From: Pseudodesulfovibrio sp. S3
Lineage (GTDB): Bacteria > Desulfobacterota > Desulfovibrionia > Desulfovibrionales > Desulfovibrionaceae
Assembly (NCBI RefSeq): GCF_004025585.1
Contig: NZ_QTZO01000001.1
Span: forward strand, 248,001-312,000
Direction: 5' to 3'
DNA: 64,000 nucleotides
Each line of letters starts with the position of its first letter. The first letter of the stretch is position 1. The position numbers and the translations under genes were made by a program. Below are positions 9,500 to 18,412 of this stretch, piece by piece. The notes under the pieces were generated by a model. That model was not told where the DNA came from and made no database searches. It was given only the letters and a program-made list of their open reading frames with translations.

Positions 9500-9918
9500 T
9501 GACGAGGCTGGGCGAGCGAGAAATCAGCTCGGACGGTATCATCTATTTCCCCAGAGGTCTTGTGGGTCTTGAGGACAAGCGCGAGTTCACCCTGCTCAGC
9601 GTCAAGGAAGGCGACTCGCCGTTTCTGCTGTTGCAGTGCCTGACGGATCCGGGGCTTGGGCTTCTTGTGGCAGACCCCTACAGCTTCATCGACGATTATG
9701 ATGTGAAGATCGAGAATGTGGACCGCAAGGCCCTGAAGGTGGAAAATATTCGCCAGTTGGCTATCCTGGTGACCGTGACCATACCACAGGACAAGCCTGA
9801 AGACACTACTCTCAATCTCCAGGGGCCGATTGTCATCAACACCGAGACGAAGATAGGTCTTCAGATTCCACAGACGGAAGCGGGGTATCCCACGCACTTC
9901 TATCCGATTGGTTCCTAA
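9472..9918 (+). CDS. fliW: Flagellar assembly factor FliW
   Basis: A 148-residue protein with the FliW features: [20 protein letters not shown] near the N-terminus and [15 protein letters not shown] near the C-terminus. FliW binds flagellin and also binds CsrA as an allosteric antagonist, forming a partner switch that ties flagellin synthesis to export. Overlap with csrA by 28 bases supports coupled expression. A shorter start at ATG 9499, overlapping the csrA stop by one base, is equally possible because neither site has a strong ribosome-binding site. Confidence 0.94.
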   Translation: MAKERTQKIMTRLGEREISSDGIIYFPRGLVGLEDKREFTLLSVKEGDSPFLLLQCLTDPGLGLLVADPYSFIDDYDVKIENVDRKALKVENIRQLAILVTVTIPQDKPEDTTLNLQGPIVINTETKIGLQIPQTEAGYPTHFYPIGS

Positions 9919-9944
9919 TCAGTCGATCAATACCTTTTTTCAGG

Positions 9945-10253
9945 CTAAACGAGAAGATCGAGGTCGTCACGAACCAAGTTCGCGGCGGCCCTTTTCAGGT
10001 CGGGCTCATAGGTCCCGTCCTTCACCTTGCGCTTGAGTTCATCCACCTTTTCGCGGCGGACATCGGGCGCTTCCTTGGCCGATTGCAGGGCAGCCCCTCT
10101 TAGGCGGGCTTCCGATGAGAGTACAACCCGGTCTGCGGATTCCCCGGAGCTCTTGACGCTTTCCTGCGTCTTCAGGGCTTCCTTGGATTCCGGCCTGTCG
10201 ATCTTCTTGTTTGCGTAAGGATTTTGATCCCCTACAATGTTTCTAATAACCAT
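9945..10253 (-). CDS. flgM: Anti-sigma-28 factor FlgM
   Basis: A 102-residue, hydrophilic protein. The central SADRVVLSSEARL and the helical C-terminus (VRREKVDELKRKVKDGTYE) match the FlgM family, which binds the flagellar sigma factor FliA until it is exported through the finished hook. It runs convergent to fliW and follows an uncharacterised gene by 27 bases, so both probably share the FliA-type promoter at 10718-10744. FlgM expressed from a FliA promoter would make a negative feedback loop, as in other flagellar systems. Confidence 0.92.
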   Translation of the reverse strand: MVIRNIVGDQNPYANKKIDRPESKEALKTQESVKSSGESADRVVLSSEARLRGAALQSAKEAPDVRREKVDELKRKVKDGTYEPDLKRAAANLVRDDLDLLV

Positions 10254-10280
10254 GTTGTGCCTCCCCTTTGTGCAGGGTTA

Positions 10281-10691
10281 TCAAAGCATGGTGCCATCCA
10301 CCTTTGACAATGTTATTTCCCACAACCGCCGCATGACCTTGTTCCGTTCGGTTCCTTCAACGTCAAGCGGTCCCTGTTGTGTTTCCTTGATGATCTGAAC
10401 GTCGCCTCCGTCAAGTGGGTACTCAAAGACGTACCTGTGTCCGAATTCCTGCTCCAATTGGGCAAGGACAGCCTTGACCACGGGCGAGTGGGAGGAGTTG
10501 ACTATCAGGTTTTCAATGACCTCGTGTGATATTCGCTGCACCAATTCGCGACGCTTTGCCTGCTTGGCGATATCGTCCATTGGTTCAATGTCGCCCAGCG
10601 CCTGTCTGAAGCGTGCAAGACGCTTGGCGCTTGTAAGCTGCTTACCGTAAGTGCGCAGCATGGTGCGAACATTGGCCGATGGTGCATTCAC
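10281..10691 (-). CDS. Uncharacterised conserved protein upstream of flgM
   Basis: A 136-residue, mostly helical, charged protein that I do not recognise with confidence. GTG 10691 is chosen as start because GGAAGGGAG lies just upstream; a longer frame to 10757 would run through the promoter. Visible features are a basic N-terminal half (LRTYGKQLTSAKRLARFRQAL) and a C-terminal half with RNKVMRRLWEITLSKV. There is no signal peptide or membrane segment. It is first in a two-gene unit with flgM, behind a FliA promoter match, so a late flagellar role is likely. Confidence 0.8.
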   Translation of the reverse strand: MNAPSANVRTMLRTYGKQLTSAKRLARFRQALGDIEPMDDIAKQAKRRELVQRISHEVIENLIVNSSHSPVVKAVLAQLEQEFGHRYVFEYPLDGGDVQIIKETQQGPLDVEGTERNKVMRRLWEITLSKVDGTML

Positions 10692-10717
10692 GGTATTTCT
10701 CCCTTCCTTGATTGTTA

Positions 10718-10744
10718 CAATCGTCGCTCTGAAAATTAACTTTA
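10718..10744 (-). promoter_or_regulatory. Candidate FliA (sigma-28) promoter for the flgM unit
   Basis: Reading the minus strand, TAAAGTTA (10744-10737) matches the FliA -35 consensus TAAAGTTT at 7 of 8 bases. After exactly 11 bases, GACGATTG (10725-10718) matches the -10 consensus GCCGATAA at 5 of 8. The predicted start of transcription leaves a leader of about 20 bases containing the ribosome-binding site of the downstream gene. Placement upstream of flgM is what the flagellar hierarchy predicts. Confidence 0.65.
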
Positions 10745-10826
10745 GGGTGAATACCAAAAAAAATCTAGAAAAGTTCTTTTTCTGATTTTTCTAAAGCCGT
10801 GAAAAAGGGATAAAGGTTGAATGTTT

Positions 10827-10851
10827 TTCAAATTTTAACTACAAATTTGAA
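10827..10851. promoter_or_regulatory. Inverted repeat just before the NAD kinase start
   Basis: TTCAAATTT and AAATTTGAA form a perfect 9-base inverted repeat with a 7-base centre, ending 2 bases before ATG 10854. In RNA it would fold over the only GAAG-like ribosome-binding site of nadK; as DNA it could be an operator. Neither role is shown. Confidence 0.45.
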
Positions 10852-10853
10852 GC

Positions 10854-11705
10854 ATGAACCGCCCTGTAAAAAAAATACTGATCGTTGTGAAAACGGAAGA
10901 CCGGAACGCCCAGGTTATCCGGGTCGCAATGACGCAATTTCTTGTTGGAAGGGGGGTTGAAGTCCAGACCTGCGAGCACCGTCCGAACGATTGCACGGAG
11001 GCGGAAGAGACGGCCGGTGATTTCGATTTGGTCATCGTGCTGGGTGGAGATGGAACCTTTATCGGCGTGGCCCGCCGTTTGCTCCCTTTCGGATTGCCGC
11101 TCATGGGCGTCAACCTCGGGCGGGTGGGGTTCCTGACCCAACTCAATCGCGACCATTGGCGTCAGTGGCTGGAGGTCATTCTCAAGGATGGCTTCAAGGT
11201 CGCCCGACGGCTGGTTCTGACCTATGCCCTTGAGCGTGAAGGGAAGGTCGTGCACACGGGGGTGATCATCAATGACCTCGTGGTCAGCCGGGGGGAGTTG
11301 GCGAGGCTTATCCGCCTGGGTGTTTCCTTTGATGGGATGGAGATATCGTCCCTGCGGGCGGATGGGTTGATCGTGTCCACCCCTACGGGATCATCGGCCT
11401 ATGGCGTGTCCGCCGGCGGGCCGCTCATGCACGCAGAGTTGCAGGCGTATTGCGTGACGCCGGTCTGTCCTTTTCTGAACAGTTTCAAGCCCATGGTTTT
11501 TCCGGCCGAGGGCGTTGTTCGGATAAGGGTGGAGGAAAAGGGGGGCGAGGTCAATCTGACCGAGGACGGCCAGTCGATCGTCAGCTTGCTTTTTGGGGAT
11601 GAAGTCGTACTTGAAAAGGCCGAAATTGATCTGTTGGTGGTGGATCTTGGGCCGAGGGCCTATTTTGAGAAATTGAAGAAACACGGTTTCCTGAGCGAGA
11701 GGTGA
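10854..11705 (+). CDS. nadK: NAD kinase
   Basis: A 283-residue cytosolic enzyme that phosphorylates NAD to NADP with ATP. The family motif GGDGT is at residues 64-68, followed by GVNLGRVGFLTQ. The second conserved region is NDLVVSRGELARLI, and STPTGSSAYGVSAGGPLMHA is the NAD-binding stretch. The start sits 2 bases after an inverted repeat that may affect translation. The stop overlaps the next gene's possible GTG start, and the two are likely co-transcribed. Confidence 0.96.
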   Translation: MNRPVKKILIVVKTEDRNAQVIRVAMTQFLVGRGVEVQTCEHRPNDCTEAEETAGDFDLVIVLGGDGTFIGVARRLLPFGLPLMGVNLGRVGFLTQLNRDHWRQWLEVILKDGFKVARRLVLTYALEREGKVVHTGVIINDLVVSRGELARLIRLGVSFDGMEISSLRADGLIVSTPTGSSAYGVSAGGPLMHAELQAYCVTPVCPFLNSFKPMVFPAEGVVRIRVEEKGGEVNLTEDGQSIVSLLFGDEVVLEKAEIDLLVVDLGPRAYFEKLKKHGFLSER

Positions 11706-11707
11706 TC

Positions 11708-13471
11708 ATGGGTTTGGCGAAGAAGTTCGATTCGGTGCTTGATATCAAATACGGGCAGGATGCTGCCCTGGATGCGCTGTTGCTTCATTTCATGACGGAA
11801 AATCATCTGGAATACAGCATCGATCCTCATAAAAACGCTTCCGGCGAGCAGATGCGTTTCATGATGGCTTTGGAAGACGGTGAATTTTACGGCCCATGCT
11901 CGGACTGGATGTTTCAGATGCTTTTGGAGGACGGATTACCCGATCGGCTGCTCAAGAAATACCTTCAGCAATGGAAACGGTTCATCCGCCTGTCCCGGAA
12001 TTTCTGCTCTGATCGGCAACAGGCCAAGCGGTTCATTCTGCTTGCCCGTCACAAGTTCCGCATGACCCTGGCTTCACCCATCGTCATGCCTTCGAGGTTG
12101 ATGAAGCGGTTCATCACCATCTTCATGACCCAGAGCGGCATAGACGATCCTTACAGGGATGTGCGCAAGGGCATGAACCGGATTGCTTCGGAAATCGTCG
12201 AAAGCGAGTATTTTGATGAGATGGTCCATGGCAGATCCATACACGCTGATACATCCGACCGGATCGACGATCTGCGTTTCAAGATCGACATGCTTGAGAT
12301 CGAGCGGCTCATGCGCATTTCCTGCCTCACCGATTCCTGGACTCCGGAGACCTTTTCGGTGGAAGGAGTCCGTGCTTCTGGATTGGCTGACGAGGTCAGG
12401 GAAGGGTCAGAGTTGTTTACCGAGTTGTTCGAGCGGCTGGGCAAGAACGGGGAGAAGCCGCGGCGCATTCTCTACCTGCCCAACCGGGCGGGCGGCATCA
12501 TGTTTGATTTGCAGGTGGTGAAGATGCTGCTCCGGCTGGGCCACCGCGTGGTCATGGCCCTCAAGGAGGGGTTCTTCTTCGATCACCCCACATTCTGGGA
12601 CCGCGACAATGACCCTGTGCTGGCCAAGGCATTCAATGGAGCATATTTTGTCAGCGAGGACAAGTTGTCCAAGAACGAGCTGCTGTCCATCATGGCACAT
12701 CATCCGTTTGTGGTCATTTCCGACGGAACCCGTGAGAAATTCAATCCCTATCGAACTTCGGTCTCTTTTGCACGGGCATGGAAGGAGTGCGACTTGATTC
12801 TGGCCAAAGGCGAGGCCATGCATGACCGGCTCATCCTCAATTCCCACGAATTCACCAGGGATATCGTCAATTTCTATCGGGATCATGGTGGCGAGTTCCA
12901 TCTGCATTTTCGACCCAAACCGGACCGGGTGCGTACCTTTTCGGAGCAGTACATTACCTCCAAGGCCGAGGAGATCATCAACGAGATGCGTCAGGCCCGT
13001 TCACAGGGCAAGACGGTCATGTTTTATTCGGGTATAATCGGGTCCGTGCCCGGCCAGACCCAGGCTGCCATAGGGGTGATCACCACCTTTGTGGAACACC
13101 TGCGCAAACAACTGGACGATGCCTATATAATCAATCCCGGAGAGCATTTCGAAGAGGGAATGGACGCCGACGATCTGATGTTCATGTGGGAGAAGGTTCA
13201 GCGCAGCGGGTATATCAATGTCTGGCGTTTCCAGACGTATTTCGATATTGAAAAGAGCTTCGAGTTGATGGGCAAGAGGGTGCCCCCGGTCTGGACCGGG
13301 AAGGACGCTACCTACTCGACGGGATGCACCAAGGAAATGCACATCGCCCTGGACGTGCAGAAGCTGCATCCTGAGTTGCAGATCATCGGTCCCAATCCTG
13401 AGAAATTCTTCCGCAGGCGGGAGTACGGTGTGGGTAAATTTTGTGATGTGGCTATTGATTCTTGCGGATAG
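11708..13471 (+). CDS. ARMT1/DUF89-like protein (metal-dependent phosphatase-like domain)
   Basis: A 587-residue soluble protein. Residues about 250-375 resemble the DUF89/ARMT1 damage-control phosphatase fold: LYLPNRAGGIMFDLQ (256-270) stands where the family has a DNAGE-type metal site, and VVISDGT and CDLILAKGEAMHD follow in the expected order. The usual Asp before Asn in the first motif is Pro here, so metal binding may differ. N- and C-terminal parts match nothing I recognise. ATG 11708 is preferred over GTG 11702. Coupling to NAD kinase suggests a role in nucleotide or cofactor housekeeping, which is inference. Confidence 0.62.
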   Translation: MGLAKKFDSVLDIKYGQDAALDALLLHFMTENHLEYSIDPHKNASGEQMRFMMALEDGEFYGPCSDWMFQMLLEDGLPDRLLKKYLQQWKRFIRLSRNFCSDRQQAKRFILLARHKFRMTLASPIVMPSRLMKRFITIFMTQSGIDDPYRDVRKGMNRIASEIVESEYFDEMVHGRSIHADTSDRIDDLRFKIDMLEIERLMRISCLTDSWTPETFSVEGVRASGLADEVREGSELFTELFERLGKNGEKPRRILYLPNRAGGIMFDLQVVKMLLRLGHRVVMALKEGFFFDHPTFWDRDNDPVLAKAFNGAYFVSEDKLSKNELLSIMAHHPFVVISDGTREKFNPYRTSVSFARAWKECDLILAKGEAMHDRLILNSHEFTRDIVNFYRDHGGEFHLHFRPKPDRVRTFSEQYITSKAEEIINEMRQARSQGKTVMFYSGIIGSVPGQTQAAIGVITTFVEHLRKQLDDAYIINPGEHFEEGMDADDLMFMWEKVQRSGYINVWRFQTYFDIEKSFELMGKRVPPVWTGKDATYSTGCTKEMHIALDVQKLHPELQIIGPNPEKFFRRREYGVGKFCDVAIDSCG

Positions 13472-13497
13472 ATGAACCGGAAACAACATTGGTTTTC

Positions 13498-14865
13498 ATG
13501 CGTGAAATAAAAACTGATATGCATAAAGACGCCTGGCGTGCAGCCCGGCTTTTGGTCGCAGGAGCCTGTCTGGCCGTGCTGTTTTCCTGCGTCAAGGATG
13601 GGTCGGTCTACAGGGCTGAGGTGGAAACGGCTCCGCCTTTGGCCGAAGTGGGCACCCCGGAAGACGCCCCGGTCGAGGTTTCTGCCGATTCCGCCAGCCT
13701 GTATCGCTCTCGGGTGCTGACGCGGCTGACCCTGCGGCCGGTTCGCGAACCCCTTTCCATTCCCATGTGCGACATGTTCTTTCCCCTGTCCAATCTGGAA
13801 GGAGCACAGAGCATGGCCCGGGTGGACATTGCCAGCCAGGGGCTGACCTCCTGGACGGCCCTGGAAGACCCTGTGCAACGCAGTTTGGAGTATGCCCTGA
13901 ACATGCCGCAGGATCAGCCTGCACTGGCCCGCCCCGGCATGGCCCTCACCTGGGGTCAGGTGGTCCGGTCTTTGGAGGAATTTCTTGATCTCCTGCCGTA
14001 TCTGGATAAGGAGCCCGATCTGCTTCCCGAACGGTTCGTCTGGTATGGTATGCGGAAAAAACCATTGATGACAGGCTATTATACGCCTGAAATCGAAGCA
14101 AGCCTGGTCCGCCAACCCGGATACGAGTATCCCATTTACGGTGTTCCCGACGACCTGCGCTTCGGCCGGGTGCGCGGCAGCGAGCAGTTCTATCGGGTGG
14201 AAAAGGGCAGGGTGCTGCCGTATTACCGGCGTGGCGACGTGGACGTGCGCAAGGTGCTGGACGGCAGGGGGCTGGAGATCGCATGGGCCAAGGACCCCAT
14301 AGATGTCTTCTACATGCAGGTGGAAGGGTGCGGGCGGCTGCGGCTTCCTGACGGCACTACTCGGAACGTGCTCTATGGAGCCAAGAACGGCCATGGCTTC
14401 AGGAGCTTGGGGCGTATCCTTCATTCCAAGGGATTGTTGCCCAAGGGTCAGCTTTCCAAGGAACATGTGCGACAATATTTTGCGAAACATTCCGAACAGA
14501 TGTTTCAGCTCATGGCGGAAAACCGCAGTTATGTTTTCTTTCGGTTGGAGAACTCCCCGCCCGAGGGAACCATCGGAAAGCCGTTGACGCCGATGGTTTC
14601 ACTGGCTACAGACCGGAAGCTCCTGCCGCTCGGCAGTCTCCTCGCCTTCGAGGCTGAAATCCCCGAGGCGCGAAACGGACGCCCGGTCGGCAAACGCAAA
14701 GTCATGGGTATCGGTCTGGCGCAGGACACCGGCACAGCCATTCGAGGCTCCCGGGTTGATTATTACATTGGAGAAGGGAACGCGGTGGAACCCATTGCCA
14801 ACAACATCATGACCGAGGCTACCGTTTACCTCCTCATAAGCAAAGAAGCTCTGATAAATGGCTGA
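13498..14865 (+). CDS. mltA: Membrane-bound lytic murein transglycosylase A
   Basis: About 455 residues. A hydrophobic N-terminus ends in a lipobox-like VLFSC, so it is probably an outer-membrane lipoprotein. The MltA core has TGYYTPEIEASL, then YMQVEGCGRLRLPDG, and the C-terminal 3D domain GIGLAQDTGTAIRGSRVDYY contains the catalytic Asp position of the family. It cleaves the MurNAc-GlcNAc bond with 1,6-anhydro product formation. The start is uncertain (ATG 13498 or 13519; neither has a strong ribosome-binding site). The stop overlaps the next gene by 8 bases. Confidence 0.93.
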   Translation: MREIKTDMHKDAWRAARLLVAGACLAVLFSCVKDGSVYRAEVETAPPLAEVGTPEDAPVEVSADSASLYRSRVLTRLTLRPVREPLSIPMCDMFFPLSNLEGAQSMARVDIASQGLTSWTALEDPVQRSLEYALNMPQDQPALARPGMALTWGQVVRSLEEFLDLLPYLDKEPDLLPERFVWYGMRKKPLMTGYYTPEIEASLVRQPGYEYPIYGVPDDLRFGRVRGSEQFYRVEKGRVLPYYRRGDVDVRKVLDGRGLEIAWAKDPIDVFYMQVEGCGRLRLPDGTTRNVLYGAKNGHGFRSLGRILHSKGLLPKGQLSKEHVRQYFAKHSEQMFQLMAENRSYVFFRLENSPPEGTIGKPLTPMVSLATDRKLLPLGSLLAFEAEIPEARNGRPVGKRKVMGIGLAQDTGTAIRGSRVDYYIGEGNAVEPIANNIMTEATVYLLISKEALING

Positions 14866-15502
14866 GATAAAAATAGATACTGTTAAGGGTGCCATCAAGG
14901 ACGCCATCGCGCATCAAATCCGTTCCGTCACAGATTGGCATTTTGGTGAGCCGGTGTACGATGTCGATCCCGCTGGAGATTTGAGCGGCGTGTCCGGTCT
15001 TCGCGAGTTGATCGGCCGCCAGCATTGGGCCAATTTTCAACTCTGGCACGTCGAGGACCGCGCCCGCCGCAAGGATGTGGACGCCAAAGTGATTGCAGAT
15101 TGCAAGTACGCCATCGACAAGCTGAACCAGAAGCGCAACGATCTCATTGAGCGTGTGGACGAGTGTCTCATCAATTTGATGGAATCGTTGCTGCCCCCCG
15201 ATGCGCCGGAAAAATACAATACCGAGACCATCGGGGCGGCCCTTGACCGGTTGTCCATCCAGGCGCTCAAGATTTACCACATGAAGGAGCAGTGCTCCCG
15301 TAGGGACGTGGACCAGGATCATGTCAACGAGTGCAACGACAAGGTTTCCGTCCTGCAGCGTCAGCACGATGATCTGGCGCAGGCCATTCTCGAACTCCTG
15401 GACGAGTATTTCGCCGGGAGCAAGAAACCCAAGGTTTATTTCCAGTTCAAGATGTACAATGATCCGCGATTGAACCCGGAACTTTACGCAAACAAGAAAT
15501 AG
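14858..15502 (+). CDS. DUF4254 domain protein
   Basis: A 214-residue soluble, helical protein matching DUF4254: ETIGAALDRLSIQALKIYHM in the centre and VYFQFKMYNDPRLNPELY at the C-terminus. The family's biochemical function is not established to my knowledge. It overlaps the end of mltA by 8 bases and is 9 bases from gatB, so it is translated with a cell-wall enzyme gene and an aminoacyl-tRNA amidotransferase gene. Confidence 0.85.
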   Translation: MAEIKIDTVKGAIKDAIAHQIRSVTDWHFGEPVYDVDPAGDLSGVSGLRELIGRQHWANFQLWHVEDRARRKDVDAKVIADCKYAIDKLNQKRNDLIERVDECLINLMESLLPPDAPEKYNTETIGAALDRLSIQALKIYHMKEQCSRRDVDQDHVNECNDKVSVLQRQHDDLAQAILELLDEYFAGSKKPKVYFQFKMYNDPRLNPELYANKK

Positions 15503-15511
15503 GGGAAGCCC

Positions 15512-16945
15512 ATGTCCCGGTATGAAACCGTCATTGGTCTGGAAGTTCACGCCCAGCTCAAGACGCAGACCAAGATTTTCTGTTCCTGTTCCACCAAGTT
15601 CGGCAATGAACCCAATGAGAACGTGTGTGCGGTCTGCTCCGGCATGCCTGGGGTTTTGCCCGTGCTCAACGAGAAGGTGGCCGAGTACGCCACCAAAATG
15701 GGGTTGGCCACCAACTGTGAAATCAACCTCAAGTCCGTTTTTGCGCGCAAGAATTACTTTTATCCCGATCTGCCCAAGGGGTATCAGATATCCCAGTTCG
15801 AACTGCCCATCTGTGAGCACGGCTATGTGGATATCGAAGTGGACGGACAGGGCAAGCGCGTGGGCCTGACCCGTATCCATATGGAAGAGGACGCGGGCAA
15901 GAGCATCCACTCCTCCGCTGACAACGTCAGCTACGTGGACCTGAACCGGACCGGCGTACCGTTGATCGAGATCGTGTCCGAACCGGACATGCGTTCCGCC
16001 GAAGAGGCCGTTGCCTATCTCAAGGAGTTGCGCAGCGTGTTGCTGTACCTCGATATCTGCGACGGCAACATGGAAGAAGGCAGTTTTCGCTGTGACGCCA
16101 ACGTTTCTGTCCGGCCCTATGGGCAGGAGGAGTTCGGAACCCGGGCGGAACTCAAGAATCTCAACTCTTTCAAGCACATCCAGAAGGCCATCGAATACGA
16201 AGTGGAACGCCAGATCGACCTGGTCGAAGACGGCGAGCAGGTGGTGCAGGAAACACGGCTCTACAACGTGGAAAAGGGCACCACCCATTCCATGCGCGGC
16301 AAGGAAGAGGCCCATGATTACCGGTATTTTCCGGACCCGGACCTGGTGCCCCTGGTACTGGAGGAGGCCTGGGTATCGAAGTGGAAATCCGAACTGCCCG
16401 AACTGCCCAGCGCCAAGCGAGAGCGGTTCATGGCCGAATATGCGTTGGCGGACTACGACGCTGCTTTGATAACCGGCGAACTGGCCGTGGCCGATTATTA
16501 CGAGGCCGCTGTCAGGGCCTATGGCGGTGAGGCCAAGAAGGTGACCAACTGGATGGTGGGCGAGTTGCTGCCGTTTTGCAACGATACGGCGGCGCAGGCC
16601 TGCGATGTCAAACTTTCGCCGGAGAGGTTGGCCCTGCTGCTCGGGCTTGTGGACGACGGCACCATTTCCGTCAAGATCGGCAAGGATATCTTCCGCGACC
16701 TGTGTGTGTCCGGTGACGACCCGGCCGCGTTTGTCGCGGCCAAGGGATTGGCGCAGGTGTCCGATTCCGGCGAGTTGGAAGCCATGGTGGACCAGGTCAT
16801 CAAGGAGAATCCCTCCGAGGTTGAGGCCTTTAAAGGCGGCAAGACCAAGCTCATGAGCTTCTTCATGGGGCAGGTCATGCGCCTCTCCAAAGGGCAGGCC
16901 AATCCCGGCGTGGTCACTAAGCTGATCCAGGAAAAGCTATCGTAA
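15512..16945 (+). CDS. gatB: Aspartyl/glutamyl-tRNA amidotransferase subunit B
   Basis: A 477-residue protein of full length. It starts [13 protein letters not shown], the GatB signature, and has CSCSTKFG with Cys residues of the zinc site. The kinase motif region AGKSIHS and the YqeY-like helical C-terminus are present. GatB activates misacylated Glu-tRNA(Gln) or Asp-tRNA(Asn) and receives ammonia from GatA. gatA and gatC are not in this window. AGGGGAAG precedes ATG 15512. Confidence 0.97.
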   Translation: MSRYETVIGLEVHAQLKTQTKIFCSCSTKFGNEPNENVCAVCSGMPGVLPVLNEKVAEYATKMGLATNCEINLKSVFARKNYFYPDLPKGYQISQFELPICEHGYVDIEVDGQGKRVGLTRIHMEEDAGKSIHSSADNVSYVDLNRTGVPLIEIVSEPDMRSAEEAVAYLKELRSVLLYLDICDGNMEEGSFRCDANVSVRPYGQEEFGTRAELKNLNSFKHIQKAIEYEVERQIDLVEDGEQVVQETRLYNVEKGTTHSMRGKEEAHDYRYFPDPDLVPLVLEEAWVSKWKSELPELPSAKRERFMAEYALADYDAALITGELAVADYYEAAVRAYGGEAKKVTNWMVGELLPFCNDTAAQACDVKLSPERLALLLGLVDDGTISVKIGKDIFRDLCVSGDDPAAFVAAKGLAQVSDSGELEAMVDQVIKENPSEVEAFKGGKTKLMSFFMGQVMRLSKGQANPGVVTKLIQEKLS

Positions 16946-17150
16946 TGTGAACCGGGAGAGGAGAGTCCTTCGGTTTCTTGCGACACGGCGTCGGGGATGA
17001 TTTGGGGAACGTCCTGACGGTTGGCGGCATGGTGCGCGTGGCGTCTTTTTCGTTATTGAAGGATTTTTGGTATTGGCCCAATCGGCGCATACGGATTTGG
17101 GGGTGACCCTTATCCATCCAGTGCCGCGACAAAAAGTTTTGAAGGGGAGT

Positions 17151-17186
17151 CCGGAGGGGAAACTTTTCCAAAAGTTTCCCCTCTGG
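17151..17186. repeat. Long palindromic element upstream of mtnA
   Basis: Two 17-base arms (17151-17167 and 17170-17186) pair with a single G-T mismatch around a CC centre; the inner 12 bases on each side (GGGGAAACTTTT and its complement) are perfect. It is followed at once by the CGGAGG ribosome-binding site of mtnA. I recall similar palindromes ending in GGCCGCCGGAGGC in other Desulfovibrio genomes, which would need a search to confirm. Confidence 0.6.
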
Positions 17187-17204
17187 CCGCCGGAGGCAAA
17201 AAAA

Positions 17205-18245
17205 ATGACCGATCATATTCAGTATTCGCCTGAAAAGGACGCCCTGATCCTGTTGGACCAGCGTTATCTGCCCAACCGTGAGGACTGGTTCGAGTGCAGG
17301 ACCACGGACGACATCTGTTTCGCCCTGGTGGTCATGGTGGTGCGCGGTGCGCCCGCCATCGGCGTGACCGCGGCCTATGGCTGTTATCTGGCCGGACGCG
17401 AGGTCCAGGGCATGGACGGCGACTGGAAGGTCAACCTGGACGCCAAGCTCGACCAGATTCACGACGCCAGGCCAACAGCGGTCAACCTGCGCTGGGCCGT
17501 GCGCGAGATGCGCTCCATCTGGAAGGAGGCCGGCGATGTTTCCTTGGAAAAGCTGCTCGGCATCTGGCTTGAGCGGGCCAGGGAAATCCATAAGGGCGAT
17601 ATCGAGATGTGCGAACTCATCGGCAAGTTCGGCGGAGAATTGATGGACGACGGCGACACCATCATGACCCACTGCAATGCCGGAGCCCTGGCTACGGCCG
17701 GATACGGCACGGCGCTGGGCGTGGTCCGCGGCGCCATTGATCAGGGCAAGAAGGTATCGGTCATTGCCAATGAGACACGCCCGTTTTTGCAGGGTGCGCG
17801 GTTGACCGCGTATGAGCTGCACAAGGATGGCATCCCGGTCAAGGTGGCTTGCGACAACGCCTGTGCCCTGCTCATGAAGCGCGGGCTGGTGGACAAGGTT
17901 GTGGTCGGAGCCGATAGAGTCACTGCCAACGGCGATGCCGTGAACAAGATCGGGACATTCGGGGTGGCTGTGCTGGCCGACCGTTTCAATATTCCTTTCT
18001 ACGTGGCCGCCCCGGTCTATACGATCGATATCGAGACCCCCACGGGCGACGATGTCCCCATTGAGGACCGTGACCCCAGGGAGGTGACCCACATCGGGGA
18101 TCACCGTATCCCGCCGGAGGGAGTGGAGGTGTATAATCTCGCCTTTGACCCGACTCCCAATGAATTGATCACGGGTATCATTACAGAGAAGGGTGTTTTG
18201 TATCCGCCCTATACCGAAGCCATTAAAAAATTGTTCGAAAAATAG
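17205..18245 (+). CDS. mtnA: S-methyl-5-thioribose-1-phosphate isomerase
   Basis: A 346-residue enzyme of the eIF2B-like isomerase family. It has [14 protein letters not shown], the active-site Cys in [13 protein letters not shown] and the Asp in [13 protein letters not shown]. It converts methylthioribose-1-phosphate to the ribulose form in methionine salvage. ATG 17205 is set by CGGAGG at 17191-17196; an open frame upstream runs through the palindrome and is not coding. No other methionine-salvage gene lies nearby, so an alternative use on 5-deoxyribose-1-phosphate is possible. A strong terminator follows. Confidence 0.94.
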   Translation: MTDHIQYSPEKDALILLDQRYLPNREDWFECRTTDDICFALVVMVVRGAPAIGVTAAYGCYLAGREVQGMDGDWKVNLDAKLDQIHDARPTAVNLRWAVREMRSIWKEAGDVSLEKLLGIWLERAREIHKGDIEMCELIGKFGGELMDDGDTIMTHCNAGALATAGYGTALGVVRGAIDQGKKVSVIANETRPFLQGARLTAYELHKDGIPVKVACDNACALLMKRGLVDKVVVGADRVTANGDAVNKIGTFGVAVLADRFNIPFYVAAPVYTIDIETPTGDDVPIEDRDPREVTHIGDHRIPPEGVEVYNLAFDPTPNELITGIITEKGVLYPPYTEAIKKLFEK

Positions 18246-18266
18246 GCCAAACAGATTGAGTTGATG

Positions 18267-18302
18267 AAGGCGGCACCGTGTTACGGTGCCGCCTTTGTTT
18301 GT
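18267..18302 (+). terminator. Rho-independent terminator after mtnA
   Basis: GGCGGCACCG (18269-18278), loop TGTTA, CGGTGCCGCC (18284-18293), then TTTGTTTG: a perfect 10-base-pair GC-rich stem followed by a T-rich tract 23 bases after the mtnA stop. Confidence 0.92.
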
Positions 18303-18331
18303 AACGTATTTGTTGGTCCTGTTGCTTAAAG

Positions 18332-18361
18332 TTGACAGAAGAAGACCTGTGAACATATGAA
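18332..18361 (+). promoter_or_regulatory. Candidate sigma-70 promoter for the chemoreceptor gene
   Basis: TTGACA at 18332-18337 is a perfect -35 match. TATGAA at 18356-18361 is a 4-of-6 -10 match with an 18-base spacer. It lies about 50 bases before the chemoreceptor start and after the mtnA terminator. Confidence 0.45.
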
Positions 18362-18412
18362 TGCTTAGTTGTGGTCATATAAATATTCAATGAGGAGAAT
18401 AGGTTGTTCATT

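Noticed and set aside
17067-17204. A longer N-terminus for MtnA from an upstream in-frame start
   Set aside because: The added 46 residues are encoded by the palindromic element and its flank; ATG 17205 with CGGAGG fits the family start.
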